Origin: a virus
Virus record (IMG/VR): IMGVR_UViG_3300031885_000010
Span: 1 to 64,000 of that record
Strand: one strand, 5' to 3'
Length of the DNA stretch: 64,000 bases
Under the pieces are notes generated by a model, which was not told the origin of the DNA, ran no database searches, and was given only the letters and a program-made list of their open reading frames with translations. Both the position numbers and the translations under genes were made by a program. Below are positions 6,316 through 15,315 of the stretch, piece by piece (within the stretch, counting starts at the first letter, position 1; each line of letters opens with the position of its first letter).

Positions 6316-6489
6316 GAAAAAGCTACAATCTTCTCTGATCTTCATGGAGATATTGCTTGTATTGAATATGCCACCAAACTTGAATCTCGCCTTCAGAAGG
6401 CGGTGGAGAGGCATAAAGCGCTATATCTAACATATCTATACAAATCACAAGATGAAGAACTCTACAAAGTACTTGAGGAAGTAAAATGA
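6316..6489 (+). other. in-frame open extension after TAA
   Basis: The frame of the coiled-coil gene stays open for 57 codons beyond its stop and ends at TGA 6487-6489, overlapping the next ATG. There is no ATG in this frame; an internal GTG exists. The start (ATIFSDLHGDI) recalls a metallophosphoesterase motif, but the rest does not. It could be stop-codon readthrough, a nonsense mutation, or a separate gene with a rare start. Confidence 0.35.
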
Positions 6490-6590
6490 AAGAAATGAAA
6501 CCTTGGACAGTTATTAATCTTTATAACCTTTTGTGTTGGTGGATGGATGGTTATCCAGTACCAATTTCAGAAACTATAAATTCAGAATAA
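6486..6590 (+). CDS. micro-protein, 34 aa
   Basis: Coupled by ATGA to the preceding open frame. Trp- and Leu-rich (NLYNLLCWWMDGYP). It is the last plus-strand gene before the convergent boundary. Function unknown. Confidence 0.35.
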   Translation: MKEMKPWTVINLYNLLCWWMDGYPVPISETINSE

Positions 6591-6593
6591 CCT

Positions 6594-6671
6594 TCAGGTT
6601 GGCCTCGATTCAATGCCATACAGTACCGGCGAAGTACCGGAGATGATATGGGAGATGAAAGGCTGGCCTGA
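6594..6671. terminator. hairpin between converging operons
   Basis: TCAGGTTGGCC (6594-6604) can pair as RNA with GGCTGGCCTGA (6661-6671), 11 pairs including three G-U. The loop holds a GTACCGG direct repeat. It sits exactly between the stops of the two converging operons, so a bidirectional terminator is the likely role, although there is no clear U-tract. Confidence 0.35.
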
Positions 6672-6674
6672 TAT

Positions 6675-7181
6675 TCATTTTCCAATCAACATTCCAGCCA
6701 GAAATAATGCCATTCCTGCAATACCATAGACTTGCCAATTGGAAGTAGGTTTTGAAACTTCACTTAGTTTGATCGCTCTGTCAGCAATTTCCTTCATCTG
6801 ATCAAAATTCCTGTTCAATCCGGCGATTTCCTTATCCTTAATCTCAATCATCTTCTGACAAATTTCGATTTCACGTTTGTCCAATTCACGAGTACGATTC
6901 AGATTGGCAACTTGTCCTTCCAAGTTCTCAATCGTCTTATCTTTCTCCAAGTCCATCTTTCTAAGCAATTCATAATCTTTAAGACGGCGTAGAATCTCTT
7001 GGGAATCGGGTAATCCGATATCGAGATAATCATCTGTGTCTGCGGACTGAGCGAAAGCCAAGTTTGTGGTACTCAACGACAATACTATCAATGTTAGAAG
7101 GCACAATAATAGTCTCACGAGCAACTTGAAGTTCACGAATCTTCTCCTTGTAACCATCTCTCTCTGTAACAAGTTTACCAT
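6675..7181 (-). CDS. secreted coiled-coil protein with C-terminal anchor (spanin-like partner)
   Basis: The N-terminus is a cleavable-type signal (LLVRLLLCLLTLIVLSLS, ending near AFAQ), followed by a long coiled coil and a C-terminal membrane segment (YGIAGMALFLAGMLIGK). It overlaps the upstream membrane coiled-coil gene by 152 bases in another frame, the nested layout of Rz/Rz1 spanins. There is no lipobox Cys, so this is not a standard o-spanin. An AGAGG site precedes ATG 7181 inside the partner gene. Confidence 0.55.
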   Translation of the reverse strand: MVNLLQREMVTRRRFVNFKLLVRLLLCLLTLIVLSLSTTNLAFAQSADTDDYLDIGLPDSQEILRRLKDYELLRKMDLEKDKTIENLEGQVANLNRTRELDKREIEICQKMIEIKDKEIAGLNRNFDQMKEIADRAIKLSEVSKPTSNWQVYGIAGMALFLAGMLIGK

Positions 7182-7428
7182 TCTTAACCTCTAAGGTAAT
7201 CTTCTCCTTTTTGATTTGTTCCTTTTCGGTACTGAGTTTGGCGATCTCATCTTCACAGGATTTTATCCATTCTTCCCTATCTTTAACAATACGGGACTCA
7301 TCCTTTCTGAGATTATCGAGCATCATATTATAGAGTTTTATATTTGTTCCGGTAATAGAACCGATCCAGACCAATAGTACCAAGATTCCAATACCAATAA
7401 GTACCAATTTCCAGTGTGCCTTTATCAT
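7030..7428 (-). CDS. i-spanin-like membrane coiled-coil protein
   Basis: One N-terminal membrane anchor (LVLIGIGILVLLVWIGSITG) and a long charged coiled coil, 132 residues, the size and order of an inner-membrane spanin (Rz). Its 3' end contains the start of the secreted partner gene. It lies in the lysis cassette beside a holin-like gene and the endolysin. The role is inferred from topology, not sequence identity. Confidence 0.6.
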   Translation of the reverse strand: MIKAHWKLVLIGIGILVLLVWIGSITGTNIKLYNMMLDNLRKDESRIVKDREEWIKSCEDEIAKLSTEKEQIKKEKITLEVKNGKLVTERDGYKEKIRELQVARETIIVPSNIDSIVVEYHKLGFRSVRRHR

Positions 7429-7441
7429 TCAGACATCTTCC

Positions 7442-7708
7442 TTAGATTGGAAACTTAGCAGATCCATTTCCTTCCTCAATCTTCTTATAACTGGTTTCGG
7501 TATAGGATTTGAATCCTCTATATCCAAGCCATATTCCCATAGAACCAAGATAAATGGTGGAGTAATTTCCACCAAGAGATTTCCATGCATCCTGAACCAT
7601 TTTATCAAAAAATCCGGCAAGGAGTAGTCCCATTGTCATTACTGTAAACGCAAAACTGACCACCCACCCTTGTATGGCTCCATCTTTTACAAATTCGATT
7701 TTCATCAT
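7442..7708 (-). CDS. holin-like membrane protein, 88 aa
   Basis: Two predicted membrane segments (GWVVSFAFTVMTMGLLLAGF and YSTIYLGSMGIWLGYRG) and a polar C-terminus with size typical of holins. Location between spanin-like genes and the endolysin supports a role in timing lysis by forming inner-membrane lesions. No family match is certain. Confidence 0.55.
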   Translation of the reverse strand: MMKIEFVKDGAIQGWVVSFAFTVMTMGLLLAGFFDKMVQDAWKSLGGNYSTIYLGSMGIWLGYRGFKSYTETSYKKIEEGNGSAKFPI

Positions 7709-7728
7709 ATTCTAAACTCATTTTCCTA

Positions 7729-8229
7729 TTAATAACATTTTGCACTTTTTGTATTATCGAACATAAGATTTTGATAGATAAAAGACATTTTATCATGAAT
7801 CCACCTATGGTATTTTCGATCACATATTAATAAATTTTCATTCCTACCATCCAATTTGTTTCCATTAATATGATGTATTACCTCCATTTTTTTTAGTCTT
7901 CTACCAAGAATTTCTTCAACTTTTAGTCGATAATCTGCAATCTTCTTGCGATCATCATTAGTATGAACCAGTCTGATTCCATTTTTTCTATCAAACATTT
8001 CTGGCTTATAGGCGTGATGATTTTTACCTCTAAATATCTTAGATCTCTGAAGACCATAACACTTTCTACAACATCTTAAATGAAATTTTATTTGGTCTTT
8101 TCTTCTTAAGAACTTATCTCCACATTCTGGACATATTGCCCACTCGTAATATCTCCTACGATTTTTAGACGTAATTCTAAATATTTTGCCATCTTCCGCA
8201 AACACTAAGTCTTTGGAAATAATTTTCAT
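7729..8229 (-). CDS. HNH homing endonuclease
   Basis: The C-terminal half carries the HNH motif (VIHHINGN ... GRNENLLICDRKYHRWIH). The N-terminus has a zinc ribbon (CPECGDKF ... CCRKCYG). This is a free-standing homing nuclease, which cuts DNA lacking its gene so it spreads by recombination. It sits between the endolysin and holin-like genes and splits the lysis cassette; four bases separate it from the endolysin stop. Confidence 0.85.
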   Translation of the reverse strand: MKIISKDLVFAEDGKIFRITSKNRRRYYEWAICPECGDKFLRRKDQIKFHLRCCRKCYGLQRSKIFRGKNHHAYKPEMFDRKNGIRLVHTNDDRKKIADYRLKVEEILGRRLKKMEVIHHINGNKLDGRNENLLICDRKYHRWIHDKMSFIYQNLMFDNTKSAKCY

Positions 8230-8232
8230 CTG

Positions 8233-8640
8233 TTATCTTCCAGTTGCACAAAAGTATAAATCAACAACCCTGTTAATCCATCCCTTTAAAAATGTCGTCT
8301 GAGATATTGAGCAATAAAGTTTTATTCTTAATATTAAAAAATGAATCCAATCCCCATGGCTTTGGTTTAATAATTCTTTTGCCCTCCTACATCCGAGATT
8401 CACGGCAGCATCAAAAACTACCATATCCATCGGCTCATCAAGACTATCACATCCAGAGGCTTCCCAGTATTCTGTTCTATATATTTCCTTGGCTTGATCG
8501 AGAGTGAGATTTGCAATATCAATATCGGGATGAGACCTCTTAGAGATACCATATTTAGTCTCACCCCCTGGGTCCGAAGGATTATTAGAATATCCTCCTT
8601 CCCATTTAAGCGTGAACTCAAGTGCGGATTCGAGACTCAT
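8233..8640 (-). CDS. endolysin, GH108 N-acetylmuramidase
   Basis: The family signature EGGYSNNPSDPGGETKYGIS is present near residues 14-33, with the catalytic Glu in WEGGY. It should hydrolyse the glycan strand of peptidoglycan at the end of infection. At 135 residues it is shorter than many GH108 proteins, which carry a C-terminal binding domain; the HNH gene directly follows, so its 3' end may have been trimmed. There is no signal peptide, consistent with holin-dependent release. Confidence 0.85.
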   Translation of the reverse strand: MSLESALEFTLKWEGGYSNNPSDPGGETKYGISKRSHPDIDIANLTLDQAKEIYRTEYWEASGCDSLDEPMDMVVFDAAVNLGCRRAKELLNQSHGDWIHFLILRIKLYCSISQTTFLKGWINRVVDLYFCATGR

Positions 8641-8654
8641 ACTTTATTCCTTTC

Positions 8655-8804
8655 TTATTTCACCAAATCAGCAAAACTTTTACCCTTAGCCTTGGCCTGC
8701 TCCTCAAGTCTCTTGAACTTTTTCGCATTATTACGATACACGGCCATACCCAATCCGAATCCAATTATCAAACCATAAATGAGTGTCCAGAATGGATGAA
8801 ACAT
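8655..8804 (-). CDS. small membrane protein, 49 aa
   Basis: AAGGAGATGATATT precedes ATG 8804. One membrane helix (FWTLIYGLIIGFGLGMAVY) then a basic helical tail (KKFKRLEEQAKAKGKSF). Its place in the lysis region suggests a holin accessory or antiholin, but this is a guess. Confidence 0.5.
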   Translation of the reverse strand: MFHPFWTLIYGLIIGFGLGMAVYRNNAKKFKRLEEQAKAKGKSFADLVK

Positions 8805-8819
8805 AATATCATCTCCTTT

Positions 8820-8999
8820 CTATTCTCCGTTTTTCCTTAAGATATCAAAGTAATCTCTCTGCCTTCTCAATTGCTTTGCTATCTCTATCCAACCTTGAGC
8901 ATCCGTAATATTCTTTCTTGAGATCCTTCTCAATATTCCACACATGGAGATATAGGCATTTCTGATTTCTGCAATACATTCTTTTTGAAGACTGGTCAT
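8820..8999 (-). CDS. helical small protein, 59 aa
   Basis: Coupled to the upstream gene by an ATGA overlap at 8996-8999. Basic, entirely helical (YISMCGILRRISRKNITDA, GWIEIAKQLRRQRDYF). Unrecognised. Confidence 0.45.
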   Translation of the reverse strand: MTSLQKECIAEIRNAYISMCGILRRISRKNITDAQGWIEIAKQLRRQRDYFDILRKNGE

Positions 9000-9235
9000 T
9001 TTTGGTTTCTCAAATAGTCATTTATACTATCAACTTTTTCAAACAGTTTTCCTTGTCCATTAATAATAATTGTAAACTTATCATCTATTGATTTATGGAT
9101 AACTTCACATACAGACTTATCTTGCTTCTTTTCTTCCATTTTATCCACCTTACTTTTAAGTCCAAGTGCAGTAAGGATTCCAAAAAATATACCAGCAACT
9201 CCTCCACCACCTAAAGATCCAATGTCAAATGCCAT
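8996..9235 (-). CDS. small membrane-anchored protein, 79 aa
   Basis: A Gly-rich membrane segment at the N-terminus (GGGGVAGIFFGILTALGLKS) is followed by a polar helix (LFEKVDSINDYLRNQK). Its size, topology and location resemble XhlA/holin-accessory proteins. GGAGGTTGAT precedes the start. Confidence 0.5.
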   Translation of the reverse strand: MAFDIGSLGGGGVAGIFFGILTALGLKSKVDKMEEKKQDKSVCEVIHKSIDDKFTIIINGQGKLFEKVDSINDYLRNQK

Positions 9236-9294
9236 ATCAACCTCCTATCCAAATTTGATTCCTATTGAATTGAGTTTCTTGATTTCTATTTTCA

Positions 9295-12200
9295 TCACTC
9301 ACCCATGGTGGGGAATTGTTCTGGAGTCATTGGTGGCATACCTCCAGCAGGTGTTCCAACTATACCTCTCGTTGCTTGAAATTTATCTAATATGATTGGA
9401 GCGATTCTCAATTTTTCCTCATCAGTTGCATTTTCCCAAATACCTAAAGCACCCTTCAGATTCAGAAATGGAAGGCTTGATTCAAGCCCTGACCATGGAT
9501 TTCTTCCAATTCTTTGGTTAATGTTTCTTGTAATCTCTATCATCCTTAGATACATTTGTTCTATAAGATTTCTCTTTTCATCTGGATTCATGTCTGGATT
9601 AGCATATACTCTATCAATAACTCCTCTCATATTTGCAAGAGCTTTCTGTGTACGATTTATAGCTAATTCAAAATTCAATATGGCTCTATTTTCTCCAAGA
9701 AGAGTTCTGGCTTCATCAATTTTTCCTTGCTTTCTTAAAGCATTGATTGATGATTTTAAGGCATGGACTTCATGATAAGTCTCATAGAATCTTTGTATAC
9801 TGCTGGCATCACTGCCGGGATATCGTGAAACAAAGGCCCTAATTACAGGTATATCGGCCAGTGTCCTTGATGGTTTAATTTCTTCTGGAACGATTCCAGC
9901 AGAGACGAGTCCCTTATCTAAAATTCTTAATGCATGTCCACCTAATCCTCCAGACCACCCTCTTATAAAGTTTTCAATCTTTGCCGGAGAAGCAGCACCT
10001 TCACCTACGATTGGAAGATAAGAGAGTTGTCTGCCTATCCATTTAGCAGTCTCGGTAGTATAAGGTTGGTATTGATATTCTGGACGTAATGCCTCTTTCC
10101 CTCTTGGAACAATGGGTCTGCCGGTAAAGAAACTTTTGTTTGCCCAATTCTCAACAAAAGGCAATGCAGCAGTTGGTATTATTCCTGGCATAGAACCGGC
10201 AGTTAATGCCTTTCCGATATTCTCAAATGTTTCTGGATCACCAGTTCGTAAGTATCTCATAATATATTCTGGTACACTGCCGAAGATTATTCCAAGCTCA
10301 AATGGTTTAGGAATTCTCCAGAGGTGTTTCTCTGTTGGAATAATCCAGAACAATGCTTTTTGCCATTCTGGAAGTTCTTGGTAACGGGGATCACCTTGAT
10401 TATAATAAGCAAGAAGTAAAGAAGGAATAGTGATACTTATTGTTGCCTTTGTAAAAGTTCTGAGTGCAAGTTCTGGGTTCTTCTTAAAGTTTAGTGAACC
10501 TATTAATTTGTCGATTCCTCTCACATTAGCATTCCAGAAAGCAATGATCATGTTTACTGCTTTTGATCCAGAGGCAATCTTACCAAAATCTAATGTACTC
10601 TCTCTAAACTGCATTGCTGCTTCCGGCAATGGAGCACCCTTCTCTATTGCCTTTATTCCAACACCTAATCGAGTTCCCATTTCAGATAATTCAGTAAGAA
10701 TCCTAAGAGCTTCAATAGGATGTGTAACAAGATTCTTCATTACTTCCGTATAACTATCTCCTGATATTGCTCCACTTAATTTTTTCTTGGCAAGTAATTG
10801 TTTGGCTGTAAGTCTAATATCTGTTCTATCAAGGGAAATAAAAGCTGATTGAGATCCTCCAGACATAAGAAGTTTTTGATAGGCTTCATCTCCCTTTACG
10901 GCACTTACTAAACCTTTAAAAAAATCCCAAGGTGTAAATCCATATTTGGAATAGACAAAAGCTGAGAACCAATCCCTTGGTGGATTTCTCATCCAGAATT
11001 CTGGGGAAAGAATAGCTCCTGCCCTAAGTGTTTTGGCTGGAAAACTTAAAATCCTTGTTGCAATACCAACACTTGATCTATCTAAAGTCTGTAATGCTTT
11101 CCCGATTTCAGGATCAATCTTATTGAGAATAGGTTTCCCATTCTCGTAAGTATAAAACATATCGGTTCTGCCTTTAATAAAATTGGGTCTAAATATCTTT
11201 ATTACTTCATCAACAAGTTCAGATTTAACTCCAGAATTCAATCTGAATCTTCCTTGATTATCGAATCTTCCCATACCTGCTTCTTCCAATAAGGATTGAA
11301 GCAATGGACTTTTCCTCATTTCGTAGAGCGAGACATTATATTGATGAGTTTTAAATCCTGGCATTCCTGGCGTTAATTTTTCAACCAAATTTGGGGCTGA
11401 ATCTGCAAAGTATTTTAACGCCATATTTTGCTCGGCACTTCCAAAAAGCATATAAGTATTCTTGATATCTGATTCCCTTGGATCAATTAATTTCTCTGGT
11501 CTTGCTTCCTTTCCAATCCATCTTTTTAATACTTTTTTCGCAGTGATTCCTGTTCCTATACCTTGTGGCCCAATCTGCTCATGCACTCTAAAAAATGGAA
11601 CATACATTGCATTCTCAGTATCAAGAAGATTAAATCCTTCTTCAGATAACATTCCACTTTTTTGATAATATCTAAGTACTTCTCTTCTAAAATCTCTAAC
11701 ATCGTTAAAAAGTTGTTCATATGTCGTATTTCCAATTGATTGATTTTTGTAAGTATTTACAATAGTATTTGCATCATTGAGATCAATTCCAGTTTTAAGA
11801 CCTTTTGATTCCTGTTCAATGGTTCGTTTTGAAATTTCATATCTCGAAAACTTAGGTCTATCTTCTTTTGATATTGATTCAAATATTGGTGCATAACCCT
11901 TGCTGACAATCCTGATTGATTCGGTAGTTGGTATCTGACCAGTGACCCATCCTTGAATCTGATTAAAATCAGGGACTCCAACCTTTAAAGACTCTGTAGC
12001 CAATCCATATCCTTTTGGATGAGATAATCGTAGGAAAGTTACAGATTGAGGATTTGTTTTCTCTATCTGATACCAAGGATTAACATAATTTTCATAGAGA
12101 TTATTGTAAATATCCTTGACTCTTTCTCTGAATGATATTTTCTCATCAGTCTTACTTGTAATATGATCCTGTATACGCTGTTCTTCTGGAGAAAGTTTGG

Positions 12201-15200
12201 CTAATCGATATTCGGGAAGTCCTACCATTCTTTCTTCTCTGACTCCAAATACTCCAGTTTCCATCTTTCCTTTAGCCTGTGCAATTACTCTCTGTATTTC
12301 AGCATCAGTAATCTCCATACCAGGAAATACCTTGGCTAATTGTTCTCTGATCCATGCGTACATCTGTTTGAGTAGCCCTGGATTCTCACCTGTTTCAGTC
12401 AGCATGGCCAACTTCTCACGAGTAGCAGATAATTTTCCTTCCCGTGTATCAAAATTGAATCTGTATCCTAAATCAGACATTTCTTTCTCAAGTGCCGTCC
12501 GTCCATATTTCATGAATACACGATTGAGAAAAGGATCGAAACTGGGGTCCATAAGAGAATTGAGGGCATAATGGCCTATAGCTTCATGGTTAATAGTATT
12601 AAGGACTTCCGCTTCTGAAATCATGCGATCTCTTGCAATCCAGATGGTACGTGAATCTCGGTCATAGGCACCTGCTGCACCCTTGGTTGCAAGATGAGAT
12701 GGGAACTCTTCGGAGGTCTCAGCAATCATTATTGATGGAGCATTCTTGAGTTCGGAGGTACGCTTGTCGATGATGGATCGGAGAATATCCATGGGAAGTG
12801 GAGCACCTGCTATTGGTTTCTCTTCACCTGCACGGAACATCGGGAAACCTTCACGGAGGGCGGATTCTTTCATGGAGGGAGTGATGTCGAGAGAATGAAC
12901 ACTTTCTGTCCGTGTAGCAAATGGCAAACCTTGGGTAGGTACTAAGTTCCCAAATTCATCTCTCGTAGATTTGGAAATATCTCTCTCTGTAATATCAAGT
13001 TGTGTCTCCCCTACCTTCGCTCCCCACTTCTTTCCAAACTTGTTCATATACTCAGGGAGAATCTTGTCGTAGAAGCCCTTCATGCCCTCGCCACCGACCT
13101 GGAGGTCAAGGCCCTCAAATCCGCCAGCATCCTTTTGGTCTTCTACTATCTTGCGAGCCAGGTCTTTTCCAACATATTTATCTAAATCATTTATCTGTAC
13201 TCGTTCCTCAATAATTCTTTGTCCATTCTTTAATGCCCAAATATCAACTAAATTGTCTTTGGGCGTTGTTGGATGCTTCACAAAGCCAAGGCTGTCAATC
13301 TGCTTACTCAAATCATACCTTGCCGCCTGTTGTTCTCCCGTAGTCCACGCAACCTTATCGTACCCATTCTCAGATGCCCATCTAACCATACGTCTCATCA
13401 TAAGTTCATGCCATGTTTTAGAGAAGGGGGCGGGGGGAACCTTATTAGTTTGATCATACTCTTTATATAATGTACTTAATTCTTGGGACTCTTGAGATGT
13501 TAATTCATTACCTCTTCCGTGTCTCCATTCCATCTGCTTACCAGCAAGTTCGTTATATCTTTTGAGATTAGCATCACTCATTTCACCTATATATCCCTTC
13601 TCCCTCCCCGCCTGATGCCAATCACTCTGAACTTCCTCAATAAACAGCACCTTCTTCCCCTGTGCATCCACACGGTCATTGAAGCGAACATGGGCGAGGA
13701 CGTTAGGTTCATCAAAGTGAGTACCCTTGAACGTAGGAGGTCGTTCAGCAATTAGTTTATTTCCTTCTATCATTAGTGCATCCCATTCTTTCAATATCTC
13801 TGGATGCTCTTTATGCCATTGCGCAGGTTTTGCTGAAATTTCATCCAAACGGGTTTGTACTTCTCGTAATCGTATAAACTCTTTTTGTGGCAATGTAAGT
13901 AACAACTCCCTACAATTCTCCCCACCAGGAAGTTGCCATTGAGAAAACTTAGGAGGAATTAATCCTGCACGTTCTTCTCCAGTAATCGTACCTTCTGCGG
14001 CAGTCCGATGAAGCACTTCTTCTACCCTCACTTCATTCTGCTTCAAAAACTCCATTACCTCAGTTTTACTCACCCTCCCCATCTTAGTCTTCAGCCATTC
14101 ATCCAGTCCTGTCCATTTAATCTCATCAGCCTTAATCCCAGCCCATTTCGCAGGTTCCTTAGTTCCAATACCAAGAACAGTTGCTAATTGTCCCACAGGC
14201 ATAGACTCAGGCATCTTCTCAGAGAGGATACGCTGGAGAGTGGAATACCATGTGGGAGCAAGACGGTACTGTCCTGCCCTATGTAAACCTTGATCAATTT
14301 CCCTTGGAGTTAATGATAATTTTCCTGTTGCACCAAGATACCCTTCAACTGTTTCCCGAAGCATTTGATTTTCAAAACCTATATTGATACCTTCCTGTCC
14401 TTCTGGTACAGGTTTTGCAATATTACGTTTATATTCTTCCCAAGTTTCAATTGCCTCTTCCTTGGTTAAATTTTGGCCTCTGGCATGTGCTTCTTCTGTG
14501 GTCTTAGGTATGTTTACTTCTGGTGCAAGACGGTACTGTGGTTCCCCAGCCACAACTGCCTCTGGTCTTAATGCTGGATACCTTGTTTTCCCCGTTAATC
14601 CAAACAGCAATCCACCCGTAACAGCAGGTGCAATTGCTTGGCGTGGTTCTCCTGTTTCAATGAAAGGTGGAAGGGCAAAAGTACCTGCACCAATAGCTGC
14701 TCTTCCAGCTCGTCCTATCTGTTTCCCTAATAGCTTCTCGACTGGGGCAAGAGGAATCTTCCGTGCAGCAACTTCAGCAGCAGTTAAGGCAGGTCTCCCA
14801 AGAGCAGAGAACACTCCCATTGTGAGTCCTTCCTCAAGGCCCCGTCGCAACATTCTCTCAGGTCTGCCTTCCTGATATTCCTCTGTTGCACCTGCACCAG
14901 CAGCAATTAAGGGACCTGCGATTGGGCCAGCAGCCATCATAGGCATATATTTGAGTGCAGCACCAGGAAGTCCAGCCGCACCTCCAACAATCTGCTGAGG
15001 AATGGTAAATTGTTGCGCTCGTCTTTCTTCCTCTTCAGTAGACTTGAAATATTCGGACATCGGATGAATCTTGCCATATTCTTTTTCAGGGTATATCATC
15101 CGAGCAGGAATCTCCCATGTCCGTAATGCACTTCTTAATCCTGCTTTACCATAGTATTTTAAAGCTTCACCGTAGGAAGGAGCTTCAGGCAGAGGTCGAG

Positions 15201-15315
15201 CAAGCTGTTGCCTTCCCTTTATAAATGGATCTTCAAAGTCCAATCCACTTATAGGCATCCCTTGTGGTACTTGGGATTTGGAAGCATATGGATCTTCAAA
15301 GTCAAGAGTTGCCAT
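9295..15315 (-). CDS. large polyvalent virion/ejection protein, 2006 aa
   Basis: The largest gene here. It is a multidomain protein likely packaged in the virion and ejected into the host. Visible parts: two LDFEDP motifs near residues 4 and 25; an Ala/Gly hydrophobic zone near 110-190; a block with FIEEVQSDWHQAGR (about 555) and AWTTGEQQAARYDL (about 665), shared by many phage polyvalent proteins; a zincin-like HEAIGHYAL (about 908); and a C-terminal region with NPPRDWFSAF (about 1443) and several hydrophobic helices resembling the LPD38 domain. The HEAIGH spacing is one residue longer than classical HExxH. It starts through a TAATG overlap with the upstream gene. Assignments to LPD families are from memory of motif style. 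Confidence 0.7.
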   Translation of the reverse strand: MATLDFEDPYASKSQVPQGMPISGLDFEDPFIKGRQQLARPLPEAPSYGEALKYYGKAGLRSALRTWEIPARMIYPEKEYGKIHPMSEYFKSTEEEERRAQQFTIPQQIVGGAAGLPGAALKYMPMMAAGPIAGPLIAAGAGATEEYQEGRPERMLRRGLEEGLTMGVFSALGRPALTAAEVAARKIPLAPVEKLLGKQIGRAGRAAIGAGTFALPPFIETGEPRQAIAPAVTGGLLFGLTGKTRYPALRPEAVVAGEPQYRLAPEVNIPKTTEEAHARGQNLTKEEAIETWEEYKRNIAKPVPEGQEGINIGFENQMLRETVEGYLGATGKLSLTPREIDQGLHRAGQYRLAPTWYSTLQRILSEKMPESMPVGQLATVLGIGTKEPAKWAGIKADEIKWTGLDEWLKTKMGRVSKTEVMEFLKQNEVRVEEVLHRTAAEGTITGEERAGLIPPKFSQWQLPGGENCRELLLTLPQKEFIRLREVQTRLDEISAKPAQWHKEHPEILKEWDALMIEGNKLIAERPPTFKGTHFDEPNVLAHVRFNDRVDAQGKKVLFIEEVQSDWHQAGREKGYIGEMSDANLKRYNELAGKQMEWRHGRGNELTSQESQELSTLYKEYDQTNKVPPAPFSKTWHELMMRRMVRWASENGYDKVAWTTGEQQAARYDLSKQIDSLGFVKHPTTPKDNLVDIWALKNGQRIIEERVQINDLDKYVGKDLARKIVEDQKDAGGFEGLDLQVGGEGMKGFYDKILPEYMNKFGKKWGAKVGETQLDITERDISKSTRDEFGNLVPTQGLPFATRTESVHSLDITPSMKESALREGFPMFRAGEEKPIAGAPLPMDILRSIIDKRTSELKNAPSIMIAETSEEFPSHLATKGAAGAYDRDSRTIWIARDRMISEAEVLNTINHEAIGHYALNSLMDPSFDPFLNRVFMKYGRTALEKEMSDLGYRFNFDTREGKLSATREKLAMLTETGENPGLLKQMYAWIREQLAKVFPGMEITDAEIQRVIAQAKGKMETGVFGVREERMVGLPEYRLAKLSPEEQRIQDHITSKTDEKISFRERVKDIYNNLYENYVNPWYQIEKTNPQSVTFLRLSHPKGYGLATESLKVGVPDFNQIQGWVTGQIPTTESIRIVSKGYAPIFESISKEDRPKFSRYEISKRTIEQESKGLKTGIDLNDANTIVNTYKNQSIGNTTYEQLFNDVRDFRREVLRYYQKSGMLSEEGFNLLDTENAMYVPFFRVHEQIGPQGIGTGITAKKVLKRWIGKEARPEKLIDPRESDIKNTYMLFGSAEQNMALKYFADSAPNLVEKLTPGMPGFKTHQYNVSLYEMRKSPLLQSLLEEAGMGRFDNQGRFRLNSGVKSELVDEVIKIFRPNFIKGRTDMFYTYENGKPILNKIDPEIGKALQTLDRSSVGIATRILSFPAKTLRAGAILSPEFWMRNPPRDWFSAFVYSKYGFTPWDFFKGLVSAVKGDEAYQKLLMSGGSQSAFISLDRTDIRLTAKQLLAKKKLSGAISGDSYTEVMKNLVTHPIEALRILTELSEMGTRLGVGIKAIEKGAPLPEAAMQFRESTLDFGKIASGSKAVNMIIAFWNANVRGIDKLIGSLNFKKNPELALRTFTKATISITIPSLLLAYYNQGDPRYQELPEWQKALFWIIPTEKHLWRIPKPFELGIIFGSVPEYIMRYLRTGDPETFENIGKALTAGSMPGIIPTAALPFVENWANKSFFTGRPIVPRGKEALRPEYQYQPYTTETAKWIGRQLSYLPIVGEGAASPAKIENFIRGWSGGLGGHALRILDKGLVSAGIVPEEIKPSRTLADIPVIRAFVSRYPGSDASSIQRFYETYHEVHALKSSINALRKQGKIDEARTLLGENRAILNFELAINRTQKALANMRGVIDRVYANPDMNPDEKRNLIEQMYLRMIEITRNINQRIGRNPWSGLESSLPFLNLKGALGIWENATDEEKLRIAPIILDKFQATRGIVGTPAGGMPPMTPEQFPTMGE

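Noticed and set aside
13082-13453. 123-codon plus-strand frame opposite the 2006-residue gene
   Set aside because: Antisense to a continuous coding sequence, no ribosome site, low-complexity composition.
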